A stretch of DNA of 36,731 nucleotides from Steroidobacter sp. (GTDB lineage Bacteria > Pseudomonadota > Gammaproteobacteria > Steroidobacterales > Steroidobacteraceae). Shown here one piece after another: positions 23,244-30,418 of this stretch. The stretch is from positions 1-36,731 of the forward strand of contig NZ_JAEUPY010000325.1 in the NCBI RefSeq assembly GCF_016790065.1. Direction: 5' to 3'. Position 1 is the first letter of the stretch, and each line of letters opens with the position of its first letter. The position numbers and the translations under genes were made by a program. Below the pieces are notes generated by a model, which saw only the letters and a list, made by a program, of their open reading frames with translations, did not search any database and was not told the DNA's origin.

Positions 23244-24077
23244 CTATAACAATTCGCGCGCCTGCTCCTGCAGGCCGCGAATGGTGGCGCGAATGTCAGC
23301 AACGCTGCCGCCGTTGGCCAGGATGGCTCTAGAAACATTGGGCAGCACACGCCCTCGCGCCGACGGCATGCGCTTCAACACGTCTTGCATGGTCGCGCCT
23401 TGCGCGCCGACACCAGGAGCAAGAATGAACGACTGCGGCAAGGCGTCCACGGTTTCGGCGGCGTCATCGCAGGTCGCACCGACGACGGCGCCGATGTATT
23501 GCAGTCCTTCGCCGAAACGCCGATTGCGCAGCGTGATCTCACGACACAAGTTCTGAGCGACGGTTTCGCCGTTCGCCATACGAGCGGTTTGCAGCCCGAA
23601 GCCTTCGGGATTCGAAGAGCGCACGACGACAAACACGCCCCCTTCGGCACGAGCAGCAATGTCGAGAAACGGATCCAGCGCTGCCAGACCCAAATAGACA
23701 TGCGTGGTGACTGCGTCGACTTGCAGCGTCGTGGTCGACGAGAAATAACCTTCGGCGTAAGCGGCACCGGTGGTGTCGATGTCGCCGCGCTTACCGTCGA
23801 GCAGCACCAACACTCCGCGACTACGCGCCAGCGACGTGAGTTCCTCTACCGCCTTGAAGCCAGCGCTGCCAAAGCGCTCGAAGAATGCCGACTGCGGCTT
23901 GAGCAACGAGATCCGGAACTCCGCCGCCTCCAGCACTCGCTTGCCGAATTCGAAGGCGCCGTCCGGGGTATTGGGCAGATTGCAGGACTTCAGCAGCGCC
24001 GCGGACGGATCGATACCGACGCACAGCGGGCTATGTGCGGCGATTTGCTGTTGTAAGCGAGCGGCGAAGGCGGTCAT
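23244..24077 (-). CDS. pyrF: Orotidine 5'-phosphate decarboxylase, type 2
   Basis: Decarboxylates OMP to UMP, the last step of de novo pyrimidine synthesis, in the cytosol. The 277-aa length and motifs mark the type 2 (long, mycobacterial/myxococcal-type) subfamily rather than the roughly 230-aa type 1 form common in enterobacteria. CVGIDPS is at 19-25, LLKPQSAFFERFG at 58-70, the catalytic LLDGKRGDID at 92-101 with Lys96 and Asp94/Asp99, VTTHVYLG near 123-130, GAVVGAT near 194-200 and APGVGAQGA near 222-230. ATG 24077 has only a weak agg upstream. It lies 91 bp after the dioxygenase gene on the same strand and is convergent with the DUF4097 gene. Confidence 0.94.
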   Translation of the reverse strand: MTAFAARLQQQIAAHSPLCVGIDPSAALLKSCNLPNTPDGAFEFGKRVLEAAEFRISLLKPQSAFFERFGSAGFKAVEELTSLARSRGVLVLLDGKRGDIDTTGAAYAEGYFSSTTTLQVDAVTTHVYLGLAALDPFLDIAARAEGGVFVVVRSSNPEGFGLQTARMANGETVAQNLCREITLRNRRFGEGLQYIGAVVGATCDDAAETVDALPQSFILAPGVGAQGATMQDVLKRMPSARGRVLPNVSRAILANGGSVADIRATIRGLQEQARELL

Positions 24078-24168
24078 GAGCGCGAGTACCTGTGTCAGCC
24101 CCTATCGCAGGGACCGGGCATTGTACTTTCACGGGCGCCGGCCTGCTCGCCGGCAATGCGCCGACGGC

Positions 24169-24900
24169 TCAAGCCCCGGGCGCTTGGAAGCCCTGCTCGC
24201 GGAAGGTAATGACCAGCGTGTCGCGGACCCCGTCGGGGCCGTCGTTCTGGATCGGCGTGCTCTCGTGAATCACCTTGGCGTCATCGAGTAACAACGTCGT
24301 CCAGGGCGCAGTCATGGTGAAGCGCACACCTGACGTGCCTTCCGCCTCGAACACGCGCGTCTCACCGCCGCGCACGTTGAACCGGTTCACCAGAATGACC
24401 GCAACGTAGTCGACGCCGTCGCGATGTGCGCCTTCGGGCGTCGGCCGGCCGATGCCTTCCGCGGTGTCGATACGAAACTGATGAGCCTCGATATACCAGC
24501 GCGACGTGGGGCGCGCTCGGGAGACCAATTCCGCCAGGCCGCTCAGCAACCGAGTCCACACCGGCGCCTGCACAACTGCCGCAGTCATGGGATCGAACCA
24601 GCGTTCCATGCCGCCGTGAAGCGCGTTGTATTCGGTAGGTTGCCAGTGCGCGCGATGAGGGACCTGTTGCAGCCCGGAGCGATCGTGAATGAAACAACTA
24701 TGCAGCCGCGAGCGATAGCGGCCGCCATCGCGCAAGTAGGCATCCCGAGGCAATTGATTCCAGGTGGGCGCCAGCGCGGTTAGATCGGCGAGTTGTAAGC
24801 CGCACTCTTGTGCCAACTCATCCGGTTGCAACAATACGCAACCCACTTCGTGCAGCGTGGTCGCTGCATCGTCATTCACTCTGGTCAGTTTCAAGTCCAA
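24169..24900 (-). CDS. 2-oxoglutarate/Fe(II) dioxygenase, amino-acid-hydroxylase-like
   Basis: A cytosolic enzyme of about 243 aa of the 2OG-Fe_Oxy_2 type (the family that includes free L-isoleucine 4-hydroxylase). It would couple decarboxylation of 2-oxoglutarate to hydroxylation of a small substrate. The iron triad is seen as His159 and Asp161 in AHRDGVDYV and His212 in VIHESTP; Arg226 in GVRDTLVITFR is placed to bind 2-oxoglutarate. RSRLHSCFIHDRSG at about 63-76 and RWYIEAHQFRID at about 134-145 are also family-like. No ATG is available near the N-terminus. TTG 24900 is the first possible start and TTG 24894, six bases after GGGAG at 24905-24901, is an alternative. The substrate cannot be deduced from sequence; a free amino acid is most likely by family. 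Confidence 0.85.
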   Translation of the reverse strand: MDLKLTRVNDDAATTLHEVGCVLLQPDELAQECGLQLADLTALAPTWNQLPRDAYLRDGGRYRSRLHSCFIHDRSGLQQVPHRAHWQPTEYNALHGGMERWFDPMTAAVVQAPVWTRLLSGLAELVSRARPTSRWYIEAHQFRIDTAEGIGRPTPEGAHRDGVDYVAVILVNRFNVRGGETRVFEAEGTSGVRFTMTAPWTTLLLDDAKVIHESTPIQNDGPDGVRDTLVITFREQGFQAPGA

Positions 24901-24908
24901 CTCCCGCC

Positions 24909-24929
24909 GCGGGCCGCAGCGCGGCCCGC
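24909..24929 (-). terminator. GC-rich hairpin between TPR gene and dioxygenase gene
   Basis: A perfect 9-bp stem (gcgggccgc/gcggcccgc) with a 3-base loop fills most of the 45-bp gap. No T-run follows. It could attenuate transcription into the dioxygenase gene or occlude its weak TTG start. Confidence 0.45.
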
Positions 24930-24945
24930 CCGGATCGCAATCGAA

Positions 24946-25455
24946 TCAGCTCTTGTCCAGTTTGTCGGCCTTGGCTTCATCGGCCTTGGCTTCGGCGTTC
25001 TTACCCATTTCCTTGTAGATGTCGGAACGGCGGTAGTAGCCGTCCGGCTCGTTGGGCTCCAGCTCGATGGCTTTGCTGGCATCGGCCAGCGCCGACTCGG
25101 GCTTGTCCAACGAGATATAAATGCGGGAGCGGTTCAGATAACCGAAGGCGTCGGTGGGCTCCAGCTCGATGTACTTGTTGGCGTCTTCCAGCGCGGCATC
25201 GAACTTGCCCGACGAGTCGCGGGCGCGCGAACGAAGCATGTACAGCTCGGCGCGAGTCGGTGCCGCTTCGATGGCCTTACGAAGCAGGCCCTCAGCATCA
25301 CGCGGCTGCCCCTTCTGCAGGGCCTTCTGCGCCTGAATCACCAAGTCGTCGACGGCTTTGTCTTGTGCCTGCGCCGGCGCGGCCAACAACCAAGCGGCCG
25401 TGAGCAGGCCGGCAGCGATGCGTCTTAATCCCATATGAGTACCTAAGCTAACCAT
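24946..25455 (-). CDS. Secreted tetratricopeptide-repeat protein
   Basis: A 169-aa exported protein with a signal peptide (hydrophobic core GLLTAAWLLAAPAQAQ, cleavage near residue 31). About three and a half TPR units follow, covering roughly 35-160, with the typical A/G/Y/P pattern: AQKALQKGQPRDAEGLLRKAIEAAPTRAELY, then YIELEPTDAFGYLNRSRIYI and AIELEPNEPDGYYRRSDIYK. The tail is Lys/Asp/Ala-rich. TPR proteins of this size act as periplasmic scaffolds; the partner is unknown. ATG 25455 is preferred because AGGGGG (25466-25461) lies five bases upstream. An internal ATG at 25434 would shorten the signal peptide but still work. The downstream gap to the dioxygenase gene holds a strong hairpin. 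Confidence 0.85.
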   Translation of the reverse strand: MVSLGTHMGLRRIAAGLLTAAWLLAAPAQAQDKAVDDLVIQAQKALQKGQPRDAEGLLRKAIEAAPTRAELYMLRSRARDSSGKFDAALEDANKYIELEPTDAFGYLNRSRIYISLDKPESALADASKAIELEPNEPDGYYRRSDIYKEMGKNAEAKADEAKADKLDKS

Positions 25456-25593
25456 GACGACCCCCTGACTGTGCCGATGCCCAGTGACTTGCCGAGTAGT
25501 TGTTGCTGATCTTGGGTCCTGACGCCGCTACTGACGTCGTTCGGCAACATTATGCGCTCACGCCGAGCGGCACAGGAATATCTACATCACACC

Positions 25594-26016
25594 TTACCTG
25601 CACTTTTCGGTACGCCGCTGCTCGCCGAGCCGCTGTTGACGTGCCTTCAAGCGCTCGCCTTCCTTGGCGCCATAACCGGTGCGCATCTTGGTCCGCACCT
25701 CACGTAAGGCCTGATCCAGCTTGGCGCATTTGAGGCCATGCTTGGCCGGATCGGTGCCGGCACCCCGCCCCGACTTGGGACGCTTGCTCGCCGCCTTGTT
25801 GGCGGTTGCGGCCGGCAAAGTGCGCTCGGGTGTCGGTGCAGGGGTGTAAACCGTCACGCGACTGGTGTCGGTCTGGTGCTGGTCGGCGTCAGCACCGCAG
25901 GGACGATCCGAGTAGACGGTGCCGCTGGCACCCGCGCAGCGGTAGATGGCCGGTTGCGCGTCGGCGCCCGACGCCACTCCTACTAGAACGAGTATTCCCA
26001 AAACGGTGACTTTCAT
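25594..26016 (-). CDS. Small secreted DUF4124-type protein
   Basis: A 140-aa exported protein with a signal peptide at residues 1-20 (MKVTVLGILVLVGVASGADA). The segment QPAIYRCAGASGTVYSDRPCGADA is the short DUF4124 signature, with two cysteines that probably form a disulfide. The remainder is a Pro/Thr/Lys-rich linker and a charged helical C-terminus (LDQALREVRTKMRTGYGAKEGERLKARQQRL) with two further cysteines. The start ATG 26016 has AGGAG at 26029-26025. It is separated from the TPR gene by 138 bp and from the exonuclease gene by about 110 bp. The function of the domain is unknown. Confidence 0.82.
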   Translation of the reverse strand: MKVTVLGILVLVGVASGADAQPAIYRCAGASGTVYSDRPCGADADQHQTDTSRVTVYTPAPTPERTLPAATANKAASKRPKSGRGAGTDPAKHGLKCAKLDQALREVRTKMRTGYGAKEGERLKARQQRLGEQRRTEKCR

Positions 26017-26129
26017 CGCTGCTGCTCCTCATGCAAGGGCACGCAGGGTGCAGCCAGGGCCGCGCCATGAAGGGACTCAGTAGTGGGTTTTTGCCGCGAA
26101 ACTCAGTCGCCCGCGGCCACCGAAAAGCG

Positions 26130-27056
26130 CTAGCTCAGGGCGGTGATGCGCTCGGCCTGATTCCGGAGCAGGCGGCCGAAGCCGACCACGTCGTAGAACT
26201 TGTTGAGTGCGCCCAGATCCGGCGGGCGCCGGCGCAACTGGGACATCTCCACATCGAGCGGCATATCGCAGGCTATCTCAGTGAGCTGGCGCGCCAGGAA
26301 CGCAGCCTCGCGATGATCGCGCAGCTGGCCGCAGACGAAGCCGGCATTACGAAGCTTGATCTTCAACACTCGATCCAGGTCGCTATACAAATGCGTCAAT
26401 GACTCGAAGTGATGAAACAACGTCGCGGCGGTCTTGCGGCCCACCCCCGGCACGCCGGGAATGTTGTCCACGGCATCGCCCATCAACGCCAGGAAACAGG
26501 CCATCTGCTCGGGCTTCACACCGAACCGATCGGCGATGCGGTCGTAACCGAAGCGCTTCTCGCTCAGATAATCCCAGTACTCGTCGCCCGGGCGGACCAG
26601 TTGCGATAGATCCTTGTCACGGGTCACCAGCACCACTTTGCGACCGTCGGCACGAGCACGCGTTGCCAGCGTGCCGATGATGTCGTCGGCTTCGTATTCG
26701 CAACTGACGAACGAACTGATGCCGAGGCCTTCGCACACGCGCTGGCATTGCACGAACTGCCGCTTCAACTCTTCGGGCGCCGGATCGCGATTGGCCTTGT
26801 ACGGCGGATACAAACGATTCCGAAACGAGTTGATGCGACCGGAGTCGAATGCCACCGCGATGTGCTGGGGCCGCACCTGCTCGATCAAATCGCCGAGGAA
26901 GCGGCTGAAGCCATGCAGCGCATTGACCGCGTTACCGTCGGGATCGACGACCGCGAGCGGCACGGCGTGCCAGGAGCGAAACACAAAGACCGAAGCATCG
27001 ATCAGGTATAGCGGCTGCTGGGCCGGCTGTTGGACAGCGAAAGCGGAATTCAACAC
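26130..27056 (-). CDS. Stand-alone 5'-3' exonuclease (PolA N-terminal/ExoIX-like flap nuclease)
   Basis: A 308-aa cytosolic FEN-type nuclease like the N-terminal domain of DNA polymerase I but without a polymerase part. It would trim RNA primers or 5' flaps. Metal-binding acidic residues are visible in LYLIDASVFVFRSWH (Asp20), AVAFDSG, CEYEADDIIGTLA and VTRDKDLSQLV, followed by the helix-hairpin-helix segment GDAVDNIPGVPGVGRKTA. The predicted start is GTG at 27056-27054, and the upstream HNH gene ends (TGA 27052-27050) inside its first codons, so the two are translationally coupled. No ribosome binding site of its own is seen, which fits coupling. It is longer than E. coli ExoIX (about 250 aa). 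Confidence 0.9.
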   Translation of the reverse strand: MLNSAFAVQQPAQQPLYLIDASVFVFRSWHAVPLAVVDPDGNAVNALHGFSRFLGDLIEQVRPQHIAVAFDSGRINSFRNRLYPPYKANRDPAPEELKRQFVQCQRVCEGLGISSFVSCEYEADDIIGTLATRARADGRKVVLVTRDKDLSQLVRPGDEYWDYLSEKRFGYDRIADRFGVKPEQMACFLALMGDAVDNIPGVPGVGRKTAATLFHHFESLTHLYSDLDRVLKIKLRNAGFVCGQLRDHREAAFLARQLTEIACDMPLDVEMSQLRRRPPDLGALNKFYDVVGFGRLLRNQAERITALS

Positions 27057-27694
27057 TGCAGTTTCAGGCGGGCGTGCAACGGGCTGGAGCGTGGGAAGTG
27101 GGCTAGCAAATATTCCATCTGGTCCGCCAAGACGCGGCGGCCTTTCAAATAAATGTACTCGGCGTAAGTGGGCTTGAACGGCACGGCGATCAATTGCAGG
27201 CCGGCTTGTTCAGGCGTCAGCGATGCCTTCTGATTGTTACAACGACGGCAAGCCGTCACCACATTGGTCCATAAATCCAAGCCGCCCTGACTGAGCGGCC
27301 GGATGTGATCCCGCGACAGCATGCTCGTGGGGAAACGCTGCCCGCAGTACATGCACAAGTGCGCATCGCGTTTGAACAGCGTCTGGTTGTTCAGCGGCGG
27401 CGTGTAGTCGTGCCGCAGGTTACCGGGATTGTGAGTATGACCGATGGTGGCGATGATCGAATTGACCTCGACCACGGTCTGCAATCCGGAGCGTGCGTTG
27501 GTGCCGCCGAGCAAGCGATACAACTGCGTGCCACAGGTGTATGCCACCTGTTCCGTGTGGTAAAGCCGTACCGCGTCCCGGTAGTCAATCCACTCCAGGG
27601 GCATTCCTGAGACATCCGTCCGCAGGATTTCTTGGGTCAAGTTGTACAGCTGTGGTTGCACGACTCGAACACGACAAGGTGGCCCGCCAGACAT
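27050..27694 (-). CDS. HNH endonuclease
   Basis: A 214-aa protein with an N-terminal substrate-handling region (about 14-55, containing ILRTDVSGMPLEWIDYRDAV and LYHTEQVAYTCG) and a C-terminal HNH nuclease domain (about 110-160). The zinc-finger-like pair CMYCG and CRRCN brackets the ββα-Me core SRDHIRPLSQGG and NVV, so both metal and catalytic residues are present. The protein belongs to the widespread chromosomal type of small HNH proteins whose target is unknown; repair or nucleic-acid editing are possibilities. ATG 27694 is the chosen start because the conserved N-terminal region begins after it. A candidate sigma-70 promoter lies 47-76 bp upstream. Its last bases overlap the exonuclease start. 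Confidence 0.88.
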   Translation of the reverse strand: MSGGPPCRVRVVQPQLYNLTQEILRTDVSGMPLEWIDYRDAVRLYHTEQVAYTCGTQLYRLLGGTNARSGLQTVVEVNSIIATIGHTHNPGNLRHDYTPPLNNQTLFKRDAHLCMYCGQRFPTSMLSRDHIRPLSQGGLDLWTNVVTACRRCNNQKASLTPEQAGLQLIAVPFKPTYAEYIYLKGRRVLADQMEYLLAHFPRSSPLHARLKLQC

Positions 27695-27740
27695 TGGCCG
27701 GCCCGCAAAGCTTCAGCGGCTGCGTCGCACCCGCTGTCCT

Positions 27741-27770
27741 AAGATACGCGACTGTTGTGTAAAGATTCAA
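27741..27770 (-). promoter_or_regulatory. Candidate sigma-70 promoter for the HNH-exonuclease pair
   Basis: On the minus strand TTGAAT (27770-27765) and TATCTT (27746-27741) are separated by 18 bp, each matching four of six consensus bases, 46 bp ahead of the HNH start codon. Confidence 0.45.
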
Positions 27771-27849
27771 CGTGATGGGCAGGATGCCCGAATGCAGCGG
27801 GCGCAGGGACGCGCAGGAGCTGCGGGCCGAATGCCCAAATGCCCTCAAT

Positions 27850-29250
27850 TTAGCCTTGCCAGCCACCGCCCAAAGCTCGAATCAGCGCGACGCTGGCTCG
27901 TAGTTGTCGTGTTTCCAGGTCCAAAGCTTCGCGCTGCGCGTTCAGGGCCGTAGTCTGCGACTGCACCACTTCCAGGTAACTGACCGCGCCTTCGCGATAC
28001 CTGTTCATCGCGAACTCCAGCGACCGCTGCGCCGAGGTGACCGCCGAGCGCTCAGATTCTGCAGCGTTTCCATAGTGATGCAGCAAGGCCAGGCTGTCTT
28101 CGACTTGCTGAAACGCCCCCAGCACCACACCTCGATACGAGGCGCCGGCTTCATCGAGCACGGCCCGGGCCTGGTCCACCCGCGCGCGACGCCGGCCTGC
28201 ATCGAACAGTTCCAGCAGGATGGAAGGCCCCACCGACCACGCCGCGTTTGGCGCCGTCAGCCAATCGCTCGAGCGGTTGCTTTCGAAGCCATACACGCCA
28301 CTGAGCGTAATAGCCGGGAAGTAAGCGGCCCGCGCCACGCCTACACTGGCATTCGCCGCCGCCGTCCGGCGCTGAGCCGCGGCGATGTCCGGCCGGCGTT
28401 GCAATAGGTTTGCAGGCACATCGCGCGGAATCTCAGGCAGTTGCAACGGAACTGAACGTGGCGTTAGGGAGAACTGCGACGGCGATTCGCCCACAAGCAC
28501 TGCTATGGCGTGTTCGAGCGTGGCTCGCTGCGCCTGGCTCTGCGAGTTCTGCGACCGTGCGGTCTCCAACTGAGTTTGCGCACGAGCCACGTCGAGCCCG
28601 GACACGATGCCCGCTTCATGTCGTTCTTTGGTCAGCGACAGCGCTCGCTCGTAGGCAGCGACGGTATCGCCGAGCAGCGCGGCTTCGCGATCCAAGCCGT
28701 AGAGCGCGATGTAATAGTCGGCAAGTTGGGCTTGTAAGCTGAGTCGCGCGGATTCCAAATCGGCTGCCGCGGCACTGGCTTCGAGCTTGCCGGCGTTGAC
28801 GTCATTGCGAACACGGCCCCACAGATCGACTTCATACGTCGCTTCGACGCCCGTTCCATACGAGTTGTAATAGCGAGGCGATGCTTCGCCCGCTGGCGGG
28901 CTCGTTTCCGACTGTCGAGCGCGCACGCCATCGGCACGTAGTGCGAACGATGGAAACAAACCGGAGCGAAGTTGATCTGCGAATGCTTTCGCTTGCTGAT
29001 ACCGAGCCAGCGCGGCTTGCAGATCGGGACTGTTCTCGATCAAGCGAGCTTGCAGGGTATTTAGTTCTTGGTCGCCATACGGCTGCCACCAAGAGTCGCG
29101 CGGGAGTTGATCGGCAGGTGCTGCCGGCGACCAAGGCGCGGGTTCTTTGTAGGCGTCGGCGACGGGGACTTCAGGTAGCTCGAGCTTCGGTGCGAACGAG
29201 CAGCCTGTCAGAGCCAACGCTGCGACTATCGTCAGCTCAACCCGACGCAT
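27850..29250 (-). CDS. RND efflux outer-membrane factor (NodT/OprM-like lipoprotein)
   Basis: A 466-aa outer-membrane channel of the TolC/OprM type. The signal peptide ends in the lipobox LTGC (Cys17). Two repeats of the outer-membrane efflux protein domain follow, about 55-250 and 260-455. Typical segments are LIENSPDLQAALARYQQA, VDLWGRVRNDVNAGKLEASAAAA, LLQRRPDIAAAQRRTAAANASVGVARAAYFP and GAVSYLEVVQSQTTALNAQREAL. It forms the exit duct of the pump encoded by the two upstream genes. ATG 29250 lies within the end of the adaptor gene (overlap 14 bp). The operon ends here; no intrinsic terminator with a T-run is seen in the following 155 bp. Confidence 0.94.
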   Translation of the reverse strand: MRRVELTIVAALALTGCSFAPKLELPEVPVADAYKEPAPWSPAAPADQLPRDSWWQPYGDQELNTLQARLIENSPDLQAALARYQQAKAFADQLRSGLFPSFALRADGVRARQSETSPPAGEASPRYYNSYGTGVEATYEVDLWGRVRNDVNAGKLEASAAAADLESARLSLQAQLADYYIALYGLDREAALLGDTVAAYERALSLTKERHEAGIVSGLDVARAQTQLETARSQNSQSQAQRATLEHAIAVLVGESPSQFSLTPRSVPLQLPEIPRDVPANLLQRRPDIAAAQRRTAAANASVGVARAAYFPAITLSGVYGFESNRSSDWLTAPNAAWSVGPSILLELFDAGRRRARVDQARAVLDEAGASYRGVVLGAFQQVEDSLALLHHYGNAAESERSAVTSAQRSLEFAMNRYREGAVSYLEVVQSQTTALNAQREALDLETRQLRASVALIRALGGGWQG

Positions 29251-30418
29251 TGTGACCTTGTGAGGCGTCCGCCTCCTTCACCTGCGACTGGAGCACACGA
29301 ACCGTGCTGCCGGCGATCAAGCCGTCTGGCGGCGTGGCGATCACCCGATCAGTCACTTCGAGTCCTGTAGCCACTTCAATGAACGCGCCATGGTCTCGAG
29401 CAATCGTGATGGGCTTCATCACGACTTCATTGTTCGCACCAACCGTCGCGACACGCAGGCCTGACTGATCGAAGATCAGCGCACTCGCCGGCACTCGCAA
29501 CGCCTGCGCACCGCCGGCCAATTCGAAGCTCACACTCGCATAACCGCCAGGCATCAACTCGCCCGTCCGGTTGTCCACACTGAGTTGGATGAGCGTGGTC
29601 CCAGTCGCCACATTGACCGATCGCGCCGAGGCTTCCACGGTCGCTGAATATTTCTTGCCCGGCTGATCCGGCACAGCAATCGACGCCGTCGCATGGGTGT
29701 TCAACTGACTCGCATACACCTGCGGCACATTCACATACACCCGCAATCGTCGCGTATCGGAAACCACAAACAACTCACGACCCGCACTACCGCCAGCAGC
29801 AATCAGCTCGCCAATATCGGTGTTACGCGCCGTAACGACACCGTCGAACGGCGCCACGATGCGCGTGAAGCCTTGCATCGTCCGCAAACGTTCCACGTTG
29901 GCACGTCCAGCCTTCACCAACGCTTCCTTGGCAGCCAGATCGCCGGCCTTCTCGTCCACTTCCTGCCGAGACACCGAGTCACGACCCAGCATGGACTGCC
30001 AGCGCTTGGCGGTGCTGGCAGCGAGCGCGGCATTGGCTTCGGCGCTGGCGAGATCCGCTTCAGCTTGTAACAACTGCTGCTCGATATCCGGCGCTTCGAT
30101 CTCAGCCAACAACTGCCCTGCCTTCACCGGCGTGCCGATATCGACCTTCCACGTCTTCAAGTAACCAGCAACCCGAGCATGCAATGGCGCACGAGACAGC
30201 GCTTCCAAACGACCCGGCAATTCCAACCGAGCCGCGGCATCTTCATTCGTCGGAGAGATGACGGCGACCGTTGGAATGGCTTGCTCTTCGGTCCACTCGC
30301 GCAGCTCGCGGCGATCATGGGCACGCAATCCGATCCCAGATACGACGATGACAATGGCAATGACGGCGATGACCACGCCGAGACGGCGCAATCCGCGATG
30401 CGAATCAGTGGGCGACAT
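29237..30418 (-). CDS. RND efflux periplasmic adaptor (membrane fusion protein)
   Basis: A 393-aa adaptor anchored by one N-terminal membrane helix (about residues 12-30) that bridges the inner-membrane pump and the outer-membrane channel. It shows the biotinyl-lipoyl-like halves around AGYLKTWKVDIGTPVKAGQLLAEI and IVAPFDGVVTARNTDIGELI, a coiled-coil hairpin between them (LLQAEADLASAEANAALAAS onward), a beta-barrel region (VYVNVPQVYASQL to GGYASVSFEL) and the membrane-proximal domain. The start is ATG 30418, because AGGAG at 30429-30425 lies six bases upstream; an upstream in-frame codon at 30433 lacks a site. The start overlaps the permease stop by 14 bp and the stop overlaps the next start by 14 bp. 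Confidence 0.94.
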   Translation of the reverse strand: MSPTDSHRGLRRLGVVIAVIAIVIVVSGIGLRAHDRRELREWTEEQAIPTVAVISPTNEDAAARLELPGRLEALSRAPLHARVAGYLKTWKVDIGTPVKAGQLLAEIEAPDIEQQLLQAEADLASAEANAALAASTAKRWQSMLGRDSVSRQEVDEKAGDLAAKEALVKAGRANVERLRTMQGFTRIVAPFDGVVTARNTDIGELIAAGGSAGRELFVVSDTRRLRVYVNVPQVYASQLNTHATASIAVPDQPGKKYSATVEASARSVNVATGTTLIQLSVDNRTGELMPGGYASVSFELAGGAQALRVPASALIFDQSGLRVATVGANNEVVMKPITIARDHGAFIEVATGLEVTDRVIATPPDGLIAGSTVRVLQSQVKEADASQGHNASG

